DNA of 64,000 nucleotides, from NCBI RefSeq assembly GCF_002270415.1, contig NZ_NNRI01000007.1:62001-126000 (forward strand), given 5' to 3'. The notes under the pieces are model-generated. The model was given only the letters and a program-made list of their open reading frames with translations, was not told the DNA's origin and did not search any database. This stretch comes from Mesorhizobium sophorae. GTDB taxonomy: Bacteria > Pseudomonadota > Alphaproteobacteria > Rhizobiales > Rhizobiaceae. This document shows, one piece after another, positions 55,875 to 64,000 of the stretch (positions are counted from its first letter, which is position 1; the number at the start of each line of letters is the position of its first letter). The position numbers and the translations under genes were made by a program.

Positions 55875-55901
55875 TCCCCTTTTTGCGTCTCTCAAAAAGG
55901 G
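55875..55901 (-). promoter_or_regulatory. Hairpin that can hide the ribosome binding site
   Basis: A stem of CCCTTTTTG (minus strand) with CAAAAAGGG and a seven-base loop lies between the riboswitch and the first gene. The 3' arm contains AGGGGA, the ribosome binding site of the binding-protein gene, seven bases ahead of its ATG. It is therefore a probable expression platform acting on translation, although I cannot see the alternative pairing with the aptamer by eye. Confidence 0.6.
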
Positions 55902-55942
55902 ATCGGCATGGACCATCGCGCCGCCAATCCCTTGGCTAACGA

Positions 55943-56047
55943 GGTCTCCCGGGCTTTTGTCCCGCCGTGCACCCGGTGGGATGTCTCCCGCACCGGTGGC
56001 AGCTCTCGGACCAGCACGCTCAAACGAACGCCGGAACCCTAGCCACC
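55943..56047 (-). ncRNA. Guanidine-I (ykkC) riboswitch
   Basis: The minus strand carries the ykkC consensus in order: GGTGGCTAGGGTTCCGG, then CTGGTCCGAGAGCTGCCACC, CGGGAGACATCCCACCGG, and ACGGCGGGACAAAAGCCCGG followed by GAGACC. These are the conserved guanidine-binding core elements. It lies about 75 bases ahead of the binding-protein gene and is oriented with the operon. Guanidine-I aptamers switch on export or degradation genes when guanidine is present, which fits the carboxylase and DUF1989 genes downstream. Confidence 0.95.
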
Positions 56048-56379
56048 AACTCTAATTTTGATAAAGCAATGTCCGTGCCAATTCCCAACCCTATGTTTCG
56101 GATCAGAAAAAATTCGGCCGCAGTCCCACATGCCCAAAAAAGTGTGCGCACTGTGCAAAAGAATTGAGCATTGCGTCGCTCCCCTGTTGCGTTTTTTCGA
56201 ACCCACCAACAGAGACAGAGGCGAACCTCATAGCACATGCCCTTGTAGGCAACTCGCTGCAATTCAGCGATGTGGCCTACCTCGGAGCTGAGGCTGTGGT
56301 CCTGGCTGCGCTCGGCCGAAGCAACGAAGCCGGAATTGGTAGTTCGATGAGTGTGGAGAAAGGCGGTAGCGGTCTCCCG

Positions 56380-56670
56380 CTACCTCCATTCCCCCACTCC
56401 TTTGACACCGTGGGGAAGGCACCCTCGCCCAAGAGTGCCGTTAGCCGCCCAGCGATTTCGACTTCCATCCCGCCGATCCTCGGTGGATCTCGAAACACCG
56501 TGACGGTTTCGATCAAGTCCCGCATCGCCTCTGCAGATTCGGAATCGCCAAAAGCAATGCCCTTGGCAAGCCCTGTCTGAAGCTGGTTCAATTGTTCCTC
56601 ATAGCGTGCCAGCACCGCAGGATGCAGCGCGATCACTCCGGTCGCGGCGGGCACCAGATGCATCCAGGGC
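56380..56670 (-). pseudogene. C-terminal fragment of a large serine recombinase
   Basis: The minus strand reads VIALHPAVLARYEEQLNQLQ, TGLAKGIAFGDSESAEAMRD, LIETVTVFRDPPRIGGMEVE and IAGRLTALLGEGAF. This is the coiled C-terminal region of resolvase/large serine recombinases, which usually carry the pattern DLVE.VTV.RDP..PGG.EVEI.GRL..LLG. The catalytic domain is not found. It is the trace of an excised or broken element. 56048-56380 has no other gene. Confidence 0.75.
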
Positions 56671-56740
56671 GGCACCAACCGCTTTGGGTCCGGCATAGGG
56701 ATTTGCAAACTGCACGTTCCCAGCAGCGATGGGCTTGAAA

Positions 56741-57721
56741 TTATGCGTCGACAGGCCTGCTGACCGATCGGCTCGGATGCCTGAGGTGCGTCGGCGTGAT
56801 GCCAGTGTGCTGGCGGAAGACACGGCTGAAATGCCCAGCATTTTCGAAGCCGCATCTGTAGGCGATGTCGCCTATCTGCAGGTCGCTGCCTTCCAGCAGC
56901 GACTTCGCGTAATGCACCCTGAGGGCGAGATAGGCGGCCATCGGGCTGGTGCTCAGCTCCGTCGCGAACAGGCGCTCGAGCTGGCGCCGCGAGCAATTCA
57001 ATCGGCTTGCGATCTCGGTGATCGATACCTTCTCCTGGAGATTGCTCTCCATCAGGAGCAAGGCGCGCTTGACCGCGCGGCTCGCGGCTTCGGGAAACAG
57101 GTCGCCGACAGGCTGCACGTCCCTGATGTTGCGGATTCGATCGAGAACAAGGATCTTGGCTGCCTTTTCCGCCGCCTTCTGGCCGATGAACTGGGATACG
57201 AAATAGCCGGCGAGATCAGCCGCACCCGTGCCGCCGGCGCATGTCGAGCGACCACGGTCGACGGAAAACAGGCTGTCGGCATGGGCGTTGACATCAGGAA
57301 ACTGGCTGCGGAAGTCCTTGATGTGGAACCAGCTTACGGCGGCACTGTAGCCATCGAGCAGGCCGTAGCGCGCCAGCACGAAGCTTCCCGTGCAAAGTGC
57401 TGTCAGCGGCACCCCCTTCTCGGCGGCCCGCAATAGAAACGCTTCCTTATCCGAGCTGAGATTGCGGTTGGTGTCGAGCAGGCCGCCTACCACGACGATG
57501 TTGTCGAAATCCTCCGGATTGCCGATCCCCCTGGTCGGCAGCAATTCGACGCCGCAACTCGCCCGGATCGGCAGGCCGCGTTCGCCGACGATCTCCCAAT
57601 CAAACTCAATCCTTCGGCTGCGGTCGCCCTCATCGCCGGCGAGTCGCAACGTGTCGATAAACAGCGACAGCGGCGACAGCGTAAAATCGCGCACCAGGAG
57701 AAACGCAAACTTCTTGGCCAT
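56741..57721 (-). CDS. GlxA-family AraC-type transcriptional regulator
   Basis: A 326-residue regulator: an N-terminal DJ-1/PfpI-like domain (KFAFLLVRDFTLSPLSLFID, ALCTGSFVLARYGLLDG) and a C-terminal AraC DNA-binding domain with two helix-turn-helix motifs (ITEIASRLNCSRRQLERLFA; IGDIAYRCGFENAGHFSRVF). Such regulators often control betaine, carnitine or arginine catabolism. The start at 57721 is where similarity begins. It is divergent from the GntR gene; the 200-base space between carries the operator described at 57820-57851. Confidence 0.9.
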   Translation of the reverse strand: MAKKFAFLLVRDFTLSPLSLFIDTLRLAGDEGDRSRRIEFDWEIVGERGLPIRASCGVELLPTRGIGNPEDFDNIVVVGGLLDTNRNLSSDKEAFLLRAAEKGVPLTALCTGSFVLARYGLLDGYSAAVSWFHIKDFRSQFPDVNAHADSLFSVDRGRSTCAGGTGAADLAGYFVSQFIGQKAAEKAAKILVLDRIRNIRDVQPVGDLFPEAASRAVKRALLLMESNLQEKVSITEIASRLNCSRRQLERLFATELSTSPMAAYLALRVHYAKSLLEGSDLQIGDIAYRCGFENAGHFSRVFRQHTGITPTHLRHPSRSVSRPVDA

Positions 57722-57819
57722 TCGTTTCCCGAATTGTCCCCTCGCGTTATCCGAAGCTCGCTGAGACAGGATCGTCTTCCTGCCTCTCATGTGGCGGGCC
57801 ATCGATCATCTGCTCATAC

Positions 57820-57851
57820 ATTGTGTACCATGAAAATACAATCCGTTGACT
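57820..57851 (+). promoter_or_regulatory. Operator and -35 region of the GntR gene
   Basis: A 23-base site with arms ATTGTGT and ATACAAT (57820-57842) is followed four bases later by TTGACT (57846-57851), a -35-like hexamer. The same site, spacing and hexamer recur at 59359-59390. This suggests that the GntR regulator controls itself and the downstream operon. Confidence 0.75.
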
Positions 57852-57926
57852 CACCTGCGGGCGCATGCAACTCTTCCAGTTGTGCCAGGTATGGTCGATT
57901 GGCAGAGATGATTCCGAAGGTGCGCT

Positions 57927-58613
57927 ATGAAGGGAAGCAAAGGTAATCTTTACGACGATCTGAAGCGTCGCATCCTGACGATGGAGCTCGATCCTGACGA
58001 GGACCTGGACGAGGTGGCGCTGAGCGAGCGCTATGGCCTGTCGCGGACACCGGTCAGGGAAATCTTTCGCCGGCTGGAAGGCGAAGGCTACATCGAAATT
58101 CGCGCGAACCGTGGGGCCAGGGTTGTGCCGATGAACCATTCGACCCTTCGGCAATTCTTCCTGGTCGCCCCGATGGTATACGCCGCCATCGGCCGACTGG
58201 CGGTTCAGAATTTCAAGCCTTCACAGATGTCGGACTTGAAGGACACCCAGGAGCGTTTCCGCGCCGCGAGCAAATCGGGCGACGCGCTTTCCATGGTGGT
58301 CGAAAACAACAGGTTTCACGAGATCATCGGCGAGATGTCTGCGAACGCCTATCTTCAACCGAGTCTCGGCCGTTTGCTGATCGATCACGCCCGTATCGGC
58401 CATACCTTCTTCCGGCCGCGCAACGACGACATGCGCAAGCGGCTCCAGACGGCGGTCGAACACCATGACGGCTTCATCTCGGCCATCGGTGCGCATAACG
58501 AGGATACCGTTGTCGACCTGGTGTTCGAGCACTGGGAGCTGTCGCGCGAGAATATCGAGATGTTCATCGCGCCCCAGGGAATGAAAGCGGACGCCCTGGT
58601 TGGCGATTCCTAA
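57927..58613 (+). CDS. GntR-family regulator (FCD type)
   Basis: A 228-residue regulator: MKGSKGNLYDDLKRRILTME, winged helix LSERYGLSRTPVREIFRRLE, then an FCD domain with metal-binding histidines (NNRFHEIIGEMS, AVEHHDGFISAI). It lies upstream of the DapA-family operon on the same strand, separated by an AraC fragment. The shared operator motif makes it the probable regulator of that operon; the ligand is unknown. Confidence 0.9.
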   Translation: MKGSKGNLYDDLKRRILTMELDPDEDLDEVALSERYGLSRTPVREIFRRLEGEGYIEIRANRGARVVPMNHSTLRQFFLVAPMVYAAIGRLAVQNFKPSQMSDLKDTQERFRAASKSGDALSMVVENNRFHEIIGEMSANAYLQPSLGRLLIDHARIGHTFFRPRNDDMRKRLQTAVEHHDGFISAIGAHNEDTVVDLVFEHWELSRENIEMFIAPQGMKADALVGDS

Positions 58614-58849
58614 CAGCCGCACCCGGGCCATCCGGGAGGCGCTGGCGGCCAAGACAAGGGAAGCGCCTGAATCCCGGGCCAGTGGCGGCCCCGAAATTCC
58701 TTCTGAAGAGGAAACTCCGCAGCCACCGCTCGTCCGTGGGCTTATGCAATGTCGCCCAAAAGTGCGCGGCGGTTTCGGAGAACGACATGCATCAAAACAA
58801 AGGCTTAATGCGCGTCGCCTGAATCCGTTTAAAGCGCGCCTGAGCCGAG

Positions 58850-59058
58850 CCTTCCTGGCAAACATCCAATCCGCGCCAGCCGTGTTCTGGCGGCGGATAC
58901 GTCTCCTCGCCGCGCGTGAACTCTTGGCCAGCCGGCAGCGCGGCGCCACCGAGATTGCCTATGAAACCGGATTCAGCGACAGCGCACATTTCTGCAGCAC
59001 ATTCAAGAAGCACTTTTCGATGACGCCCAAGCAGTTCAGACGAATTGGAAAGCGGTGA
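58850..59058 (+). pseudogene. AraC/GlxA-type regulator, C-terminal remnant
   Basis: The plus strand reads FLANIQSAPAVFWRRIRLLA, ARELLASRQRGATEIAYETG, FSDSAHFCSTFKKHFSMTPK and QFRR. This is the second helix-turn-helix half of an AraC DNA-binding domain of the GlxA type. The N-terminal domain is absent. The open frame reaches back to 58600, but that part shows no similarity. It is likely a truncated paralogue of the regulator at 56741-57721. Confidence 0.7.
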
Positions 59059-59358
59059 TGCGGCTCGTCTGCCGTTGAGCCAGGCGGCGACCTGAGCAGG
59101 CGTTTGCCCCACATCGAACCTGTCGGTCCGCTACGGCAGCGCCTTGCTGACTGAGACCTGTCCCACAATCGTAGTGGCGCGCGCCAGGCATAGAGTGGCC
59201 TAATTCCCCTCTCGCCACTGATCCGCCACGCCGCTCCGATCGCGCACTGCCGCTGTTGCTGGCAGTTTCGCCGTCGACAGGGCGCCTGTCGCATTTGCGC
59301 TGCCGGACGACGCTTCGGTGCATGGCCTTTGGGGCGGGTGTGTTTTATGCGTATAAAA

Positions 59359-59390
59359 TTTGTGTACTCAGATAATACAATCTGTTGACT
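59359..59390 (+). promoter_or_regulatory. Operator and -35 region of the DapA-type operon
   Basis: The second copy of the GntR-linked site: arms TTTGTGT and ATACAAT (59359-59381), then four bases and TTGACT (59385-59390). The first arm differs by one base from the copy at 57820. A common GTGCAATTTTCC-like stretch follows in the -10 zone. The rest of 59059-59538 holds no gene. Confidence 0.75.
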
Positions 59391-59538
59391 CCGGCCCGCC
59401 GGTGTGCAATTTTCCGTGCCATCAAATCCGACCGACTGGTTCCGGCACTGAGAATTCTCGCACGAGAGTTCGCGGAGGGTCCCCTTTGGCCGGATGACCA
59501 GATGGTCGAAACGGCCACTCCAGGGACGGAGAACTGTC

Positions 59539-60450
59539 TTGAAATTCGAGGGCATCTCCACGCCGGCGGTCACACCGCTCGACCCGGACGGCCAGATCGA
59601 CAACGCCGCTTTCGCGGACGTTCTCGAGTCACTCATTGAAGCCAAGGTGCACGGCATCATCGTCGGCGGATCGACGGGTGAATATTACGCCCAGAGCGCC
59701 CAGGAGCGCTTTGATCTCGGCGCCCTCGCCAAGCAGGTGATCGGCACTCGCCTGCCCCTCATCATCGGCACGGGCGCCACCAGGACCGAAGATTCGGTCG
59801 AATACGCCAAGGCGGCGAAAGCGATCGGCGCCGACGCGATCCTTGTCTCGTCGCCGCCATACGCCTTGCCGACCGAGCGCGAGAATGCGGTTCACGCGCT
59901 GACGATCGACCGCGCGGCGAACCTTCCGATCATGCTCTACAACTATCCGGCCCGGATGGGAGTGACGATGAGAGAGGACTATTTCTCCCGCGTCGGCAAA
60001 TCCCGCAACGTCGTCGCCATCAAGGAGAGCTCCGGCGAGATGGGCAACCTCCATCTGCTGGCGCGGAAGTTCCCTCACATCGCGCTGTCCTGCGGCTGGG
60101 ACGACCAGGCGCTCGAATTCTTTGCTTGGGGCGCCAGGAGCTGGGTCTGCGCCGGTTCCAATTTTCTGCCACGCGAACATGTCGCGCTCTACGAAGCCTG
60201 CGTGCTCGAAAGGAATTTCGACAAGGGCCGCGCCATCATGACCGCGATGCTGCCGCTCATGGATTTCCTCGAATGCGGGAAGTTCGTTCAGTCGATCAAG
60301 CACGGATGTGAGCTGATCGGCCTGAAGGCAGGCTCGGTGCGGGCGCCGCTGCGTCCGCTCAATTCCGAAGAAAAGCGAACTCTTCAGACTGTCGTCGCCA
60401 CCTTGAAGCGCACGGTCGCCCAGATCACGTCGGGAGCAAACCATGCATGA
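59539..60450 (+). CDS. DapA/HpaI-type dihydrodipicolinate synthase family lyase
   Basis: A 303-residue TIM-barrel aldolase/lyase: KFEGISTPAVTPLDPDGQID, GSTGEYYAQSAQER (family GTTGE), the Tyr of LPIMLYNYPARMG, and the Schiff-base Lys in VVAIKESSGEMGN. The start is taken as TTG 59539 with GACGGAG eight bases upstream; the frame extends to an ATG at 59494 without similarity. The genomic setting (aldehyde dehydrogenase, FAD oxidoreductase, betaine-type transporter) argues for a catabolic lyase or aldolase and not lysine synthesis. The exact substrate is unknown. Confidence 0.85.
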   Translation: MKFEGISTPAVTPLDPDGQIDNAAFADVLESLIEAKVHGIIVGGSTGEYYAQSAQERFDLGALAKQVIGTRLPLIIGTGATRTEDSVEYAKAAKAIGADAILVSSPPYALPTERENAVHALTIDRAANLPIMLYNYPARMGVTMREDYFSRVGKSRNVVAIKESSGEMGNLHLLARKFPHIALSCGWDDQALEFFAWGARSWVCAGSNFLPREHVALYEACVLERNFDKGRAIMTAMLPLMDFLECGKFVQSIKHGCELIGLKAGSVRAPLRPLNSEEKRTLQTVVATLKRTVAQITSGANHA

Positions 60451-61960
60451 ACCTTTGACTGCTGCCGAATACAAGGCGATTGCCGCAGGCCTTCAATTTA
60501 CGACAAATGCCTTCATTGACGGGGCGTTCCGTCCGGCGAATTCCGGCAAGACGTTCAAGACGACCAATCCGGCGACGGGCGACACACTTGCCGAGATCGC
60601 GGCATGCGACGCCAGCGATGTCGATTTCGCCGTGGCCAAGGCCAGACAAGCCTTCGACGACGGCCGCTGGCATCTCCGCTCGCCCGGCGAGCGCAAGGCC
60701 GTGCTCATCAAGTTCGCCAAGCTTCTGGAGGACAACCGCCACGAGCTTGCTGTCATGGAGAGCCTCGACAGCGGCAAGCCGGTCCGCGAATGCCAGACCG
60801 TCGATGTTCCGGACACGATCCATACCATCCGCTGGCATGCCGAGCTGATCGACAAGCTCTATGACAACACCGCACCCGTGGGCTCGAACGCGCTGACCAT
60901 GGTCGTGCGCGAACCGGTCGGTGTCGTCGGCTGCGTCCTGCCCTGGAACTTTCCGCTGCTGATGCTGGCCTGGAAAATCGGTCCGGCGCTCGCCGCCGGA
61001 TGCTCGGTGATCGTGAAGCCCGCCCAGGAGACAACGCTGACCACGCTTCGCGCCGCCGAACTCGCGCATGAGGCGGGTATCCCGGCTGGCGTCTTCAACG
61101 TCGTCACCGGCGGCGGCAAGGAGGTCGGCGAACCGATCGGCATGCATATGGGCGTCGACATGGTGGCGTTCACCGGATCAACGCCGACAGGCCGCCGCTT
61201 CCTGCGCTACGCGGCCGACTCCAACCTCAAGCGCGTCGTCCTCGAATGCGGCGGCAAGAACCCGGCGGTGGTTCTCGATGATGCCGAAGATCTCGACCTT
61301 GTCGCCGAACAGGTGGTCAACGGTGCGTTCTGGAACATGGGCGAGAACTGCTCGGCCACGTCACGGCTCATCGTCCACGCCAGCATCAAGGACGAGTTGC
61401 TGCAGCGCATCGGCGCCTACATGCGCGAGTGGAAGACGGGCGATCCGCTCGACCCGGAAAATCGCATCGGCGCGCTGGTCAGCAAGAACCATTTCGAGAA
61501 GGTGAAATCCTTCCTCGGCGACGTGAAGACCGAAAAGCTCACCATCGCCCACGGCGGCGGCACGCGTAAGGGTATCTACATCGAGCCGACCGTCGTCGAC
61601 GGTGTTACGCCTTCGAGCCGTCTCTTTCAGGAGGAGATTTTCGGACCGATCCTTTCGGTCACGACGTTCAATTCGCTTGCCGAGGCGATCGCTCTCGCCA
61701 ACGACACGAACTACGGCCTGACTGCGTCCGTCTACACCGGAAGCCTGCGCAAGGCGATCAAGCTTTCACGCGAGATCCGAGCCGGCGTCGTCACCGTCAA
61801 CTGCTTCGGCGAAGGCGACGCGACGACACCATTCGGCGGCTACAAGGAATCCGGTTTCGGAGGTCGCGACAAGTCGGTCTTCGCGCATGACAACTACTGC
61901 GAATTGAAGACTGTCTGGATCGACGTCTCGGATCGTTCGGTCGACGAGACCATCCGGTGA
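60443..61960 (+). CDS. Aldehyde dehydrogenase (PuuC-like)
   Basis: A 505-residue NAD-dependent aldehyde dehydrogenase. Motifs are CVLPWNFPLLMLAWKIGPAL, FTGSTPTGRRFL, catalytic Glu in VLECGGKNPAVV, catalytic Cys in NMGENCSATSRL, and AGVVTVNCFGEGDATTPFGG, then YKESGFGGRDKS. The NCFGEGD pattern is that of gamma-glutamyl-gamma-aminobutyraldehyde and related amino-aldehyde dehydrogenases. It overlaps the DapA-type gene by eight bases and the next gene by four, so the three are one operon. Confidence 0.9.
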   Translation: MHEPLTAAEYKAIAAGLQFTTNAFIDGAFRPANSGKTFKTTNPATGDTLAEIAACDASDVDFAVAKARQAFDDGRWHLRSPGERKAVLIKFAKLLEDNRHELAVMESLDSGKPVRECQTVDVPDTIHTIRWHAELIDKLYDNTAPVGSNALTMVVREPVGVVGCVLPWNFPLLMLAWKIGPALAAGCSVIVKPAQETTLTTLRAAELAHEAGIPAGVFNVVTGGGKEVGEPIGMHMGVDMVAFTGSTPTGRRFLRYAADSNLKRVVLECGGKNPAVVLDDAEDLDLVAEQVVNGAFWNMGENCSATSRLIVHASIKDELLQRIGAYMREWKTGDPLDPENRIGALVSKNHFEKVKSFLGDVKTEKLTIAHGGGTRKGIYIEPTVVDGVTPSSRLFQEEIFGPILSVTTFNSLAEAIALANDTNYGLTASVYTGSLRKAIKLSREIRAGVVTVNCFGEGDATTPFGGYKESGFGGRDKSVFAHDNYCELKTVWIDVSDRSVDETIR

Positions 61961-63288
61961 ACGAAATCGTCGTCAAGCGCCTTCCGGCGGAATCCGGAAC
62001 CTCGGGTTGGGAGGCGATCAGCAGACGCGGCTTCCCCGTCCGGACGCTCGACGGCGACATATCGGCCGACTGGCTGATCATCGGTGCCGGCTTCGCCGGC
62101 CTCTCCGCCGCGCGGCGGCTGTCGCAACTGCGGCCCGGCGACAAGATCGTTGTGCTTGAAGCGGGAGAGATCGCCAAGGGCACCGCAGGCCGGAACTCCG
62201 GCTACATGATCGACGTCCCGCACAATCTGTCATCGGGCGAATATTCCGTGGCCAGCGAGGCCGCGACAAAGACGGAGATCGCCCAGAACCGTTTTGCCAT
62301 CTCTTTCGCCGCCGACGCCGCGGCGGAATACGGAATGTCCGTGCGCACCTTCGATCCGTCGGGCAAGATCAATGCCGCGGCGACCGGGCGCGGCATGAAG
62401 CTCAATGCAAGCTATGGCCGCTCGCTCGCCGGCATCGGTGAGAAGCATCGCTTTGTGGATGCGGGCGAGATGCGGGAGATCACCGGATCGTCCTACTATC
62501 TGGGAGGCCTCTACACGCCGGGCGCGGTGTTGATCCAGCCCGCCGACTATATCCGCGGCTTCGCCGCCGGGCTGGCGTCGAAGGTCGACTTATTCGAGCA
62601 CTCGCCGGTGCTTAAACTTGAGCGTCTAGGCCGGATGTGGAAGGCCCTGTCGCGCGGCGGCAGCGTGACTGCTCCGAAAGTCATCCTGGGCGTCAACGGC
62701 CACGTCGAGGATTTCGGCCACTTCCGCGGCCGTCTGATGCACATCTTCACCTATGCATCGATAACCGCGCCCTTCACGTCGAGGTCCACGGGCAAGGACA
62801 GGTGGGCGTTGCTCCCTGCCGATCCAATGGGTGCGACCGTGAGGAAGATCACCACCGATGGGTCCTCGCGTATCGTGATCCGGACCCGCTTCACCTACGA
62901 CTGGAGCATCCAGGTCGGCGCGAAACGCCTGGCCGGGATCGCCGCTGAGCAGCGCACTTCCCTGGACGCCAGGTTTCCGGACCTCAAGGACGTGCCGTTC
63001 GAGCATGTCTGGGCCGGGCGACTTTGCCTTAGCCGCAACCACGTGCCCGCCTTCGGCGAAATCGAAGAGGGCCTCTACTCGGCGTGCTGCGAGAACGGCC
63101 TTGGGACCGTGAAAAGCACGCTCGCGGGGGTCATGGCCGCCGATCTGGCGACCGGCACCCGCTCGGACATGCTCGACGAATTCTCGGATCAGCCAGAGCC
63201 CGCGAGGCTCCCTCCGGAGCCGCTCGCATGGCTCGGCGTCAACACCGTGATCCGATTGCAGGAATTGCGTGCAGGCCGCGAGGGATGA
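61957..63288 (+). CDS. FAD-dependent oxidoreductase (DAO/PuuB-like)
   Basis: A 443-residue flavoprotein of the D-amino acid oxidase family: ADWLIIGAGFAGLSAARRLS (GxGxxG FAD motif), GTAGRNSGYMIDVPH, and the C-terminal YSACCENGLGTVKSTLAGVM. Members oxidise amines, N-methyl amino acids or gamma-glutamylputrescine to imines/aldehydes. The start is a GTG overlapping the previous stop (GTGA). Together with the aldehyde dehydrogenase it would turn an amine into an acid. Confidence 0.87.
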   Translation: MNEIVVKRLPAESGTSGWEAISRRGFPVRTLDGDISADWLIIGAGFAGLSAARRLSQLRPGDKIVVLEAGEIAKGTAGRNSGYMIDVPHNLSSGEYSVASEAATKTEIAQNRFAISFAADAAAEYGMSVRTFDPSGKINAAATGRGMKLNASYGRSLAGIGEKHRFVDAGEMREITGSSYYLGGLYTPGAVLIQPADYIRGFAAGLASKVDLFEHSPVLKLERLGRMWKALSRGGSVTAPKVILGVNGHVEDFGHFRGRLMHIFTYASITAPFTSRSTGKDRWALLPADPMGATVRKITTDGSSRIVIRTRFTYDWSIQVGAKRLAGIAAEQRTSLDARFPDLKDVPFEHVWAGRLCLSRNHVPAFGEIEEGLYSACCENGLGTVKSTLAGVMAADLATGTRSDMLDEFSDQPEPARLPPEPLAWLGVNTVIRLQELRAGREG

Positions 63289-63369
63289 GCCCTCGCCGCG
63301 CAATATGAGGACTGAGCCGACCGCAAGGTCTTCAGATGAGAATGGGAACAACAATAAGGAGTGAGTAAA

Positions 63370-64000
63370 ATGAAGACGTTGTGGAAAGCGCTCTGCGCTG
63401 CCGCGATGGTCGGTATGACCATGCTGTCCGCTCAGGCGGAAGAAAAGACCATTACCGTGGGCACGATGTCCTGGGAGGACCTCACCCCCATCACCGGCAT
63501 CACCAAGAAGGTGCTCGAAGATTCCGGCTACACCGTGAAGGTGGTACCCTTCTCCGAATGGGGCATCGCCTACGCCGCGCTGACCAAGGGCGACATCCAG
63601 ATCCTTGCCTCGCAGACGGACTACGTCGCCCAGGACTATTGGGACAAGAACAAGAAGAAGCTCGAGAAGATCTCGCCGGTTTCGCATGGCCTGTTCCAGG
63701 GCGTGGCGGTGCCGAAATACGTGACGATCGACTCCATGGACCAGCTGAATGACAACGCCGACAAGTTCGGCGGCAAGATCGTCGGCATCGAGCCCGGTTC
63801 GGGTCTCATGCGCGATACGGCAAACTCGGTGAAGGCATACGACCTGAAACTGCAGCTCGTTGATGGTAGCACCGCCGCCATGACCGCAGCGCTCAAGTCG
63901 GCAACCGACCGCAAGGAATGGATAGCCGTCACGATGTGGGAACCGTCGTGGATGATGCAGAAGTACGACGTCAAGTTCCTCAAGGACCCGAAGGCTGTCT
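63370..64000 (+). CDS. Glycine betaine/proline-type ABC binding protein (3' end outside window)
   Basis: The first 210 residues of a periplasmic binding protein: signal MKTLWKALCAAAMVGMTMLS-AQA, then EEKTITVGTMSWEDLTPITG, VVPFSEWGIAYAALTKGDIQ, and IVGIEPGSGLMRDTANSVKA, VTMWEPSWMMQ. This is the OpuAC domain pattern of quaternary-amine transporters, with Trp residues that could form an aromatic cage. It lies 81 bases behind the FAD oxidoreductase gene. The permease and ATPase should follow beyond the window. Confidence 0.88.
   Translation, partial: MKTLWKALCAAAMVGMTMLSAQAEEKTITVGTMSWEDLTPITGITKKVLEDSGYTVKVVPFSEWGIAYAALTKGDIQILASQTDYVAQDYWDKNKKKLEKISPVSHGLFQGVAVPKYVTIDSMDQLNDNADKFGGKIVGIEPGSGLMRDTANSVKAYDLKLQLVDGSTAAMTAALKSATDRKEWIAVTMWEPSWMMQKYDVKFLKDPKAV

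Noticed and set aside
1-64000. CRISPR arrays, tRNA or rRNA genes
   Set aside because: I saw no regularly spaced repeats and no convincing cloverleaf or rRNA sequence anywhere in the window.

Overview
The window looks like part of a symbiotic plasmid or symbiosis region of a rhizobium. It opens with the 3' part of nodJ followed by nodH, and it carries a complete fixNOQP-fixGHIS cluster, an Fe-S type FNR regulator (fnrN), two hemN genes and a DctD/sigma54-type dctA. The nodJ-nodH order is known from the Rhizobium tropici group and some Sinorhizobium; the species cannot be fixed from this window. Base composition is moderately GC-rich, and pseudogenes and insertion sequences are frequent, as is usual for such replicons.

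Layout. 1-9.3 kb: nodJ (partial) and nodH; a hemN with an FNR-type box; remnants of aldehyde dehydrogenase, hisC and alpha-carbonic anhydrase; dctA with a sigma54 promoter and two tandem activator-like sites; a LacI-type regulator whose tail and downstream sequence exist as a second, decayed copy. 9.3-20.3 kb: fixS, fixI, fixH, fixG, fixP, fixQ, fixO and fixN on the minus strand, then fnrN divergent from a second hemN around one shared anaerobox. These genes build and supply the cbb3 oxidase for microaerobic respiration in nodules. 20.3-34.5 kb: a decayed accessory island. It holds an IS5-type remnant, an intact-looking IS630 element, an IS701-like element with inverted repeats, a P4-type integrase stump, broken TIR, MucR/Ros and SinR-like genes, an intact succinate-semialdehyde dehydrogenase, and a HipBA module with an unusual repeat-bearing HipB and four operator-like sites.

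34.5-46 kb: a LysR/EamA pair, a haloacid dehalogenase, then a minus-strand sugar block: CUT1 ABC transporter, two Gfo/Idh/MocA dehydrogenases, a TIM-barrel isomerase/epimerase and a GntR regulator. The transporter unit and the isomerase unit share a TGGTATACTAG motif upstream. 46-56 kb: a guanidine-I (ykkC) riboswitch heading an ABC transporter, two DUF1989 proteins, a biotin-dependent carboxylase of the urea/guanidine type and allophanate hydrolase. Together these fit uptake of guanidine and its conversion to ammonia and CO2.

56-64 kb: a serine recombinase remnant, a GlxA-type AraC regulator, an FCD-type GntR regulator, and an operon of a DapA-family lyase/aldolase, an aldehyde dehydrogenase, an FAD amine oxidoreductase and a glycine-betaine-type binding protein cut by the window end. 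The GntR gene and the operon have near-identical operator/-35 regions, suggesting one regulon for catabolism of an amine or betaine-like compound.
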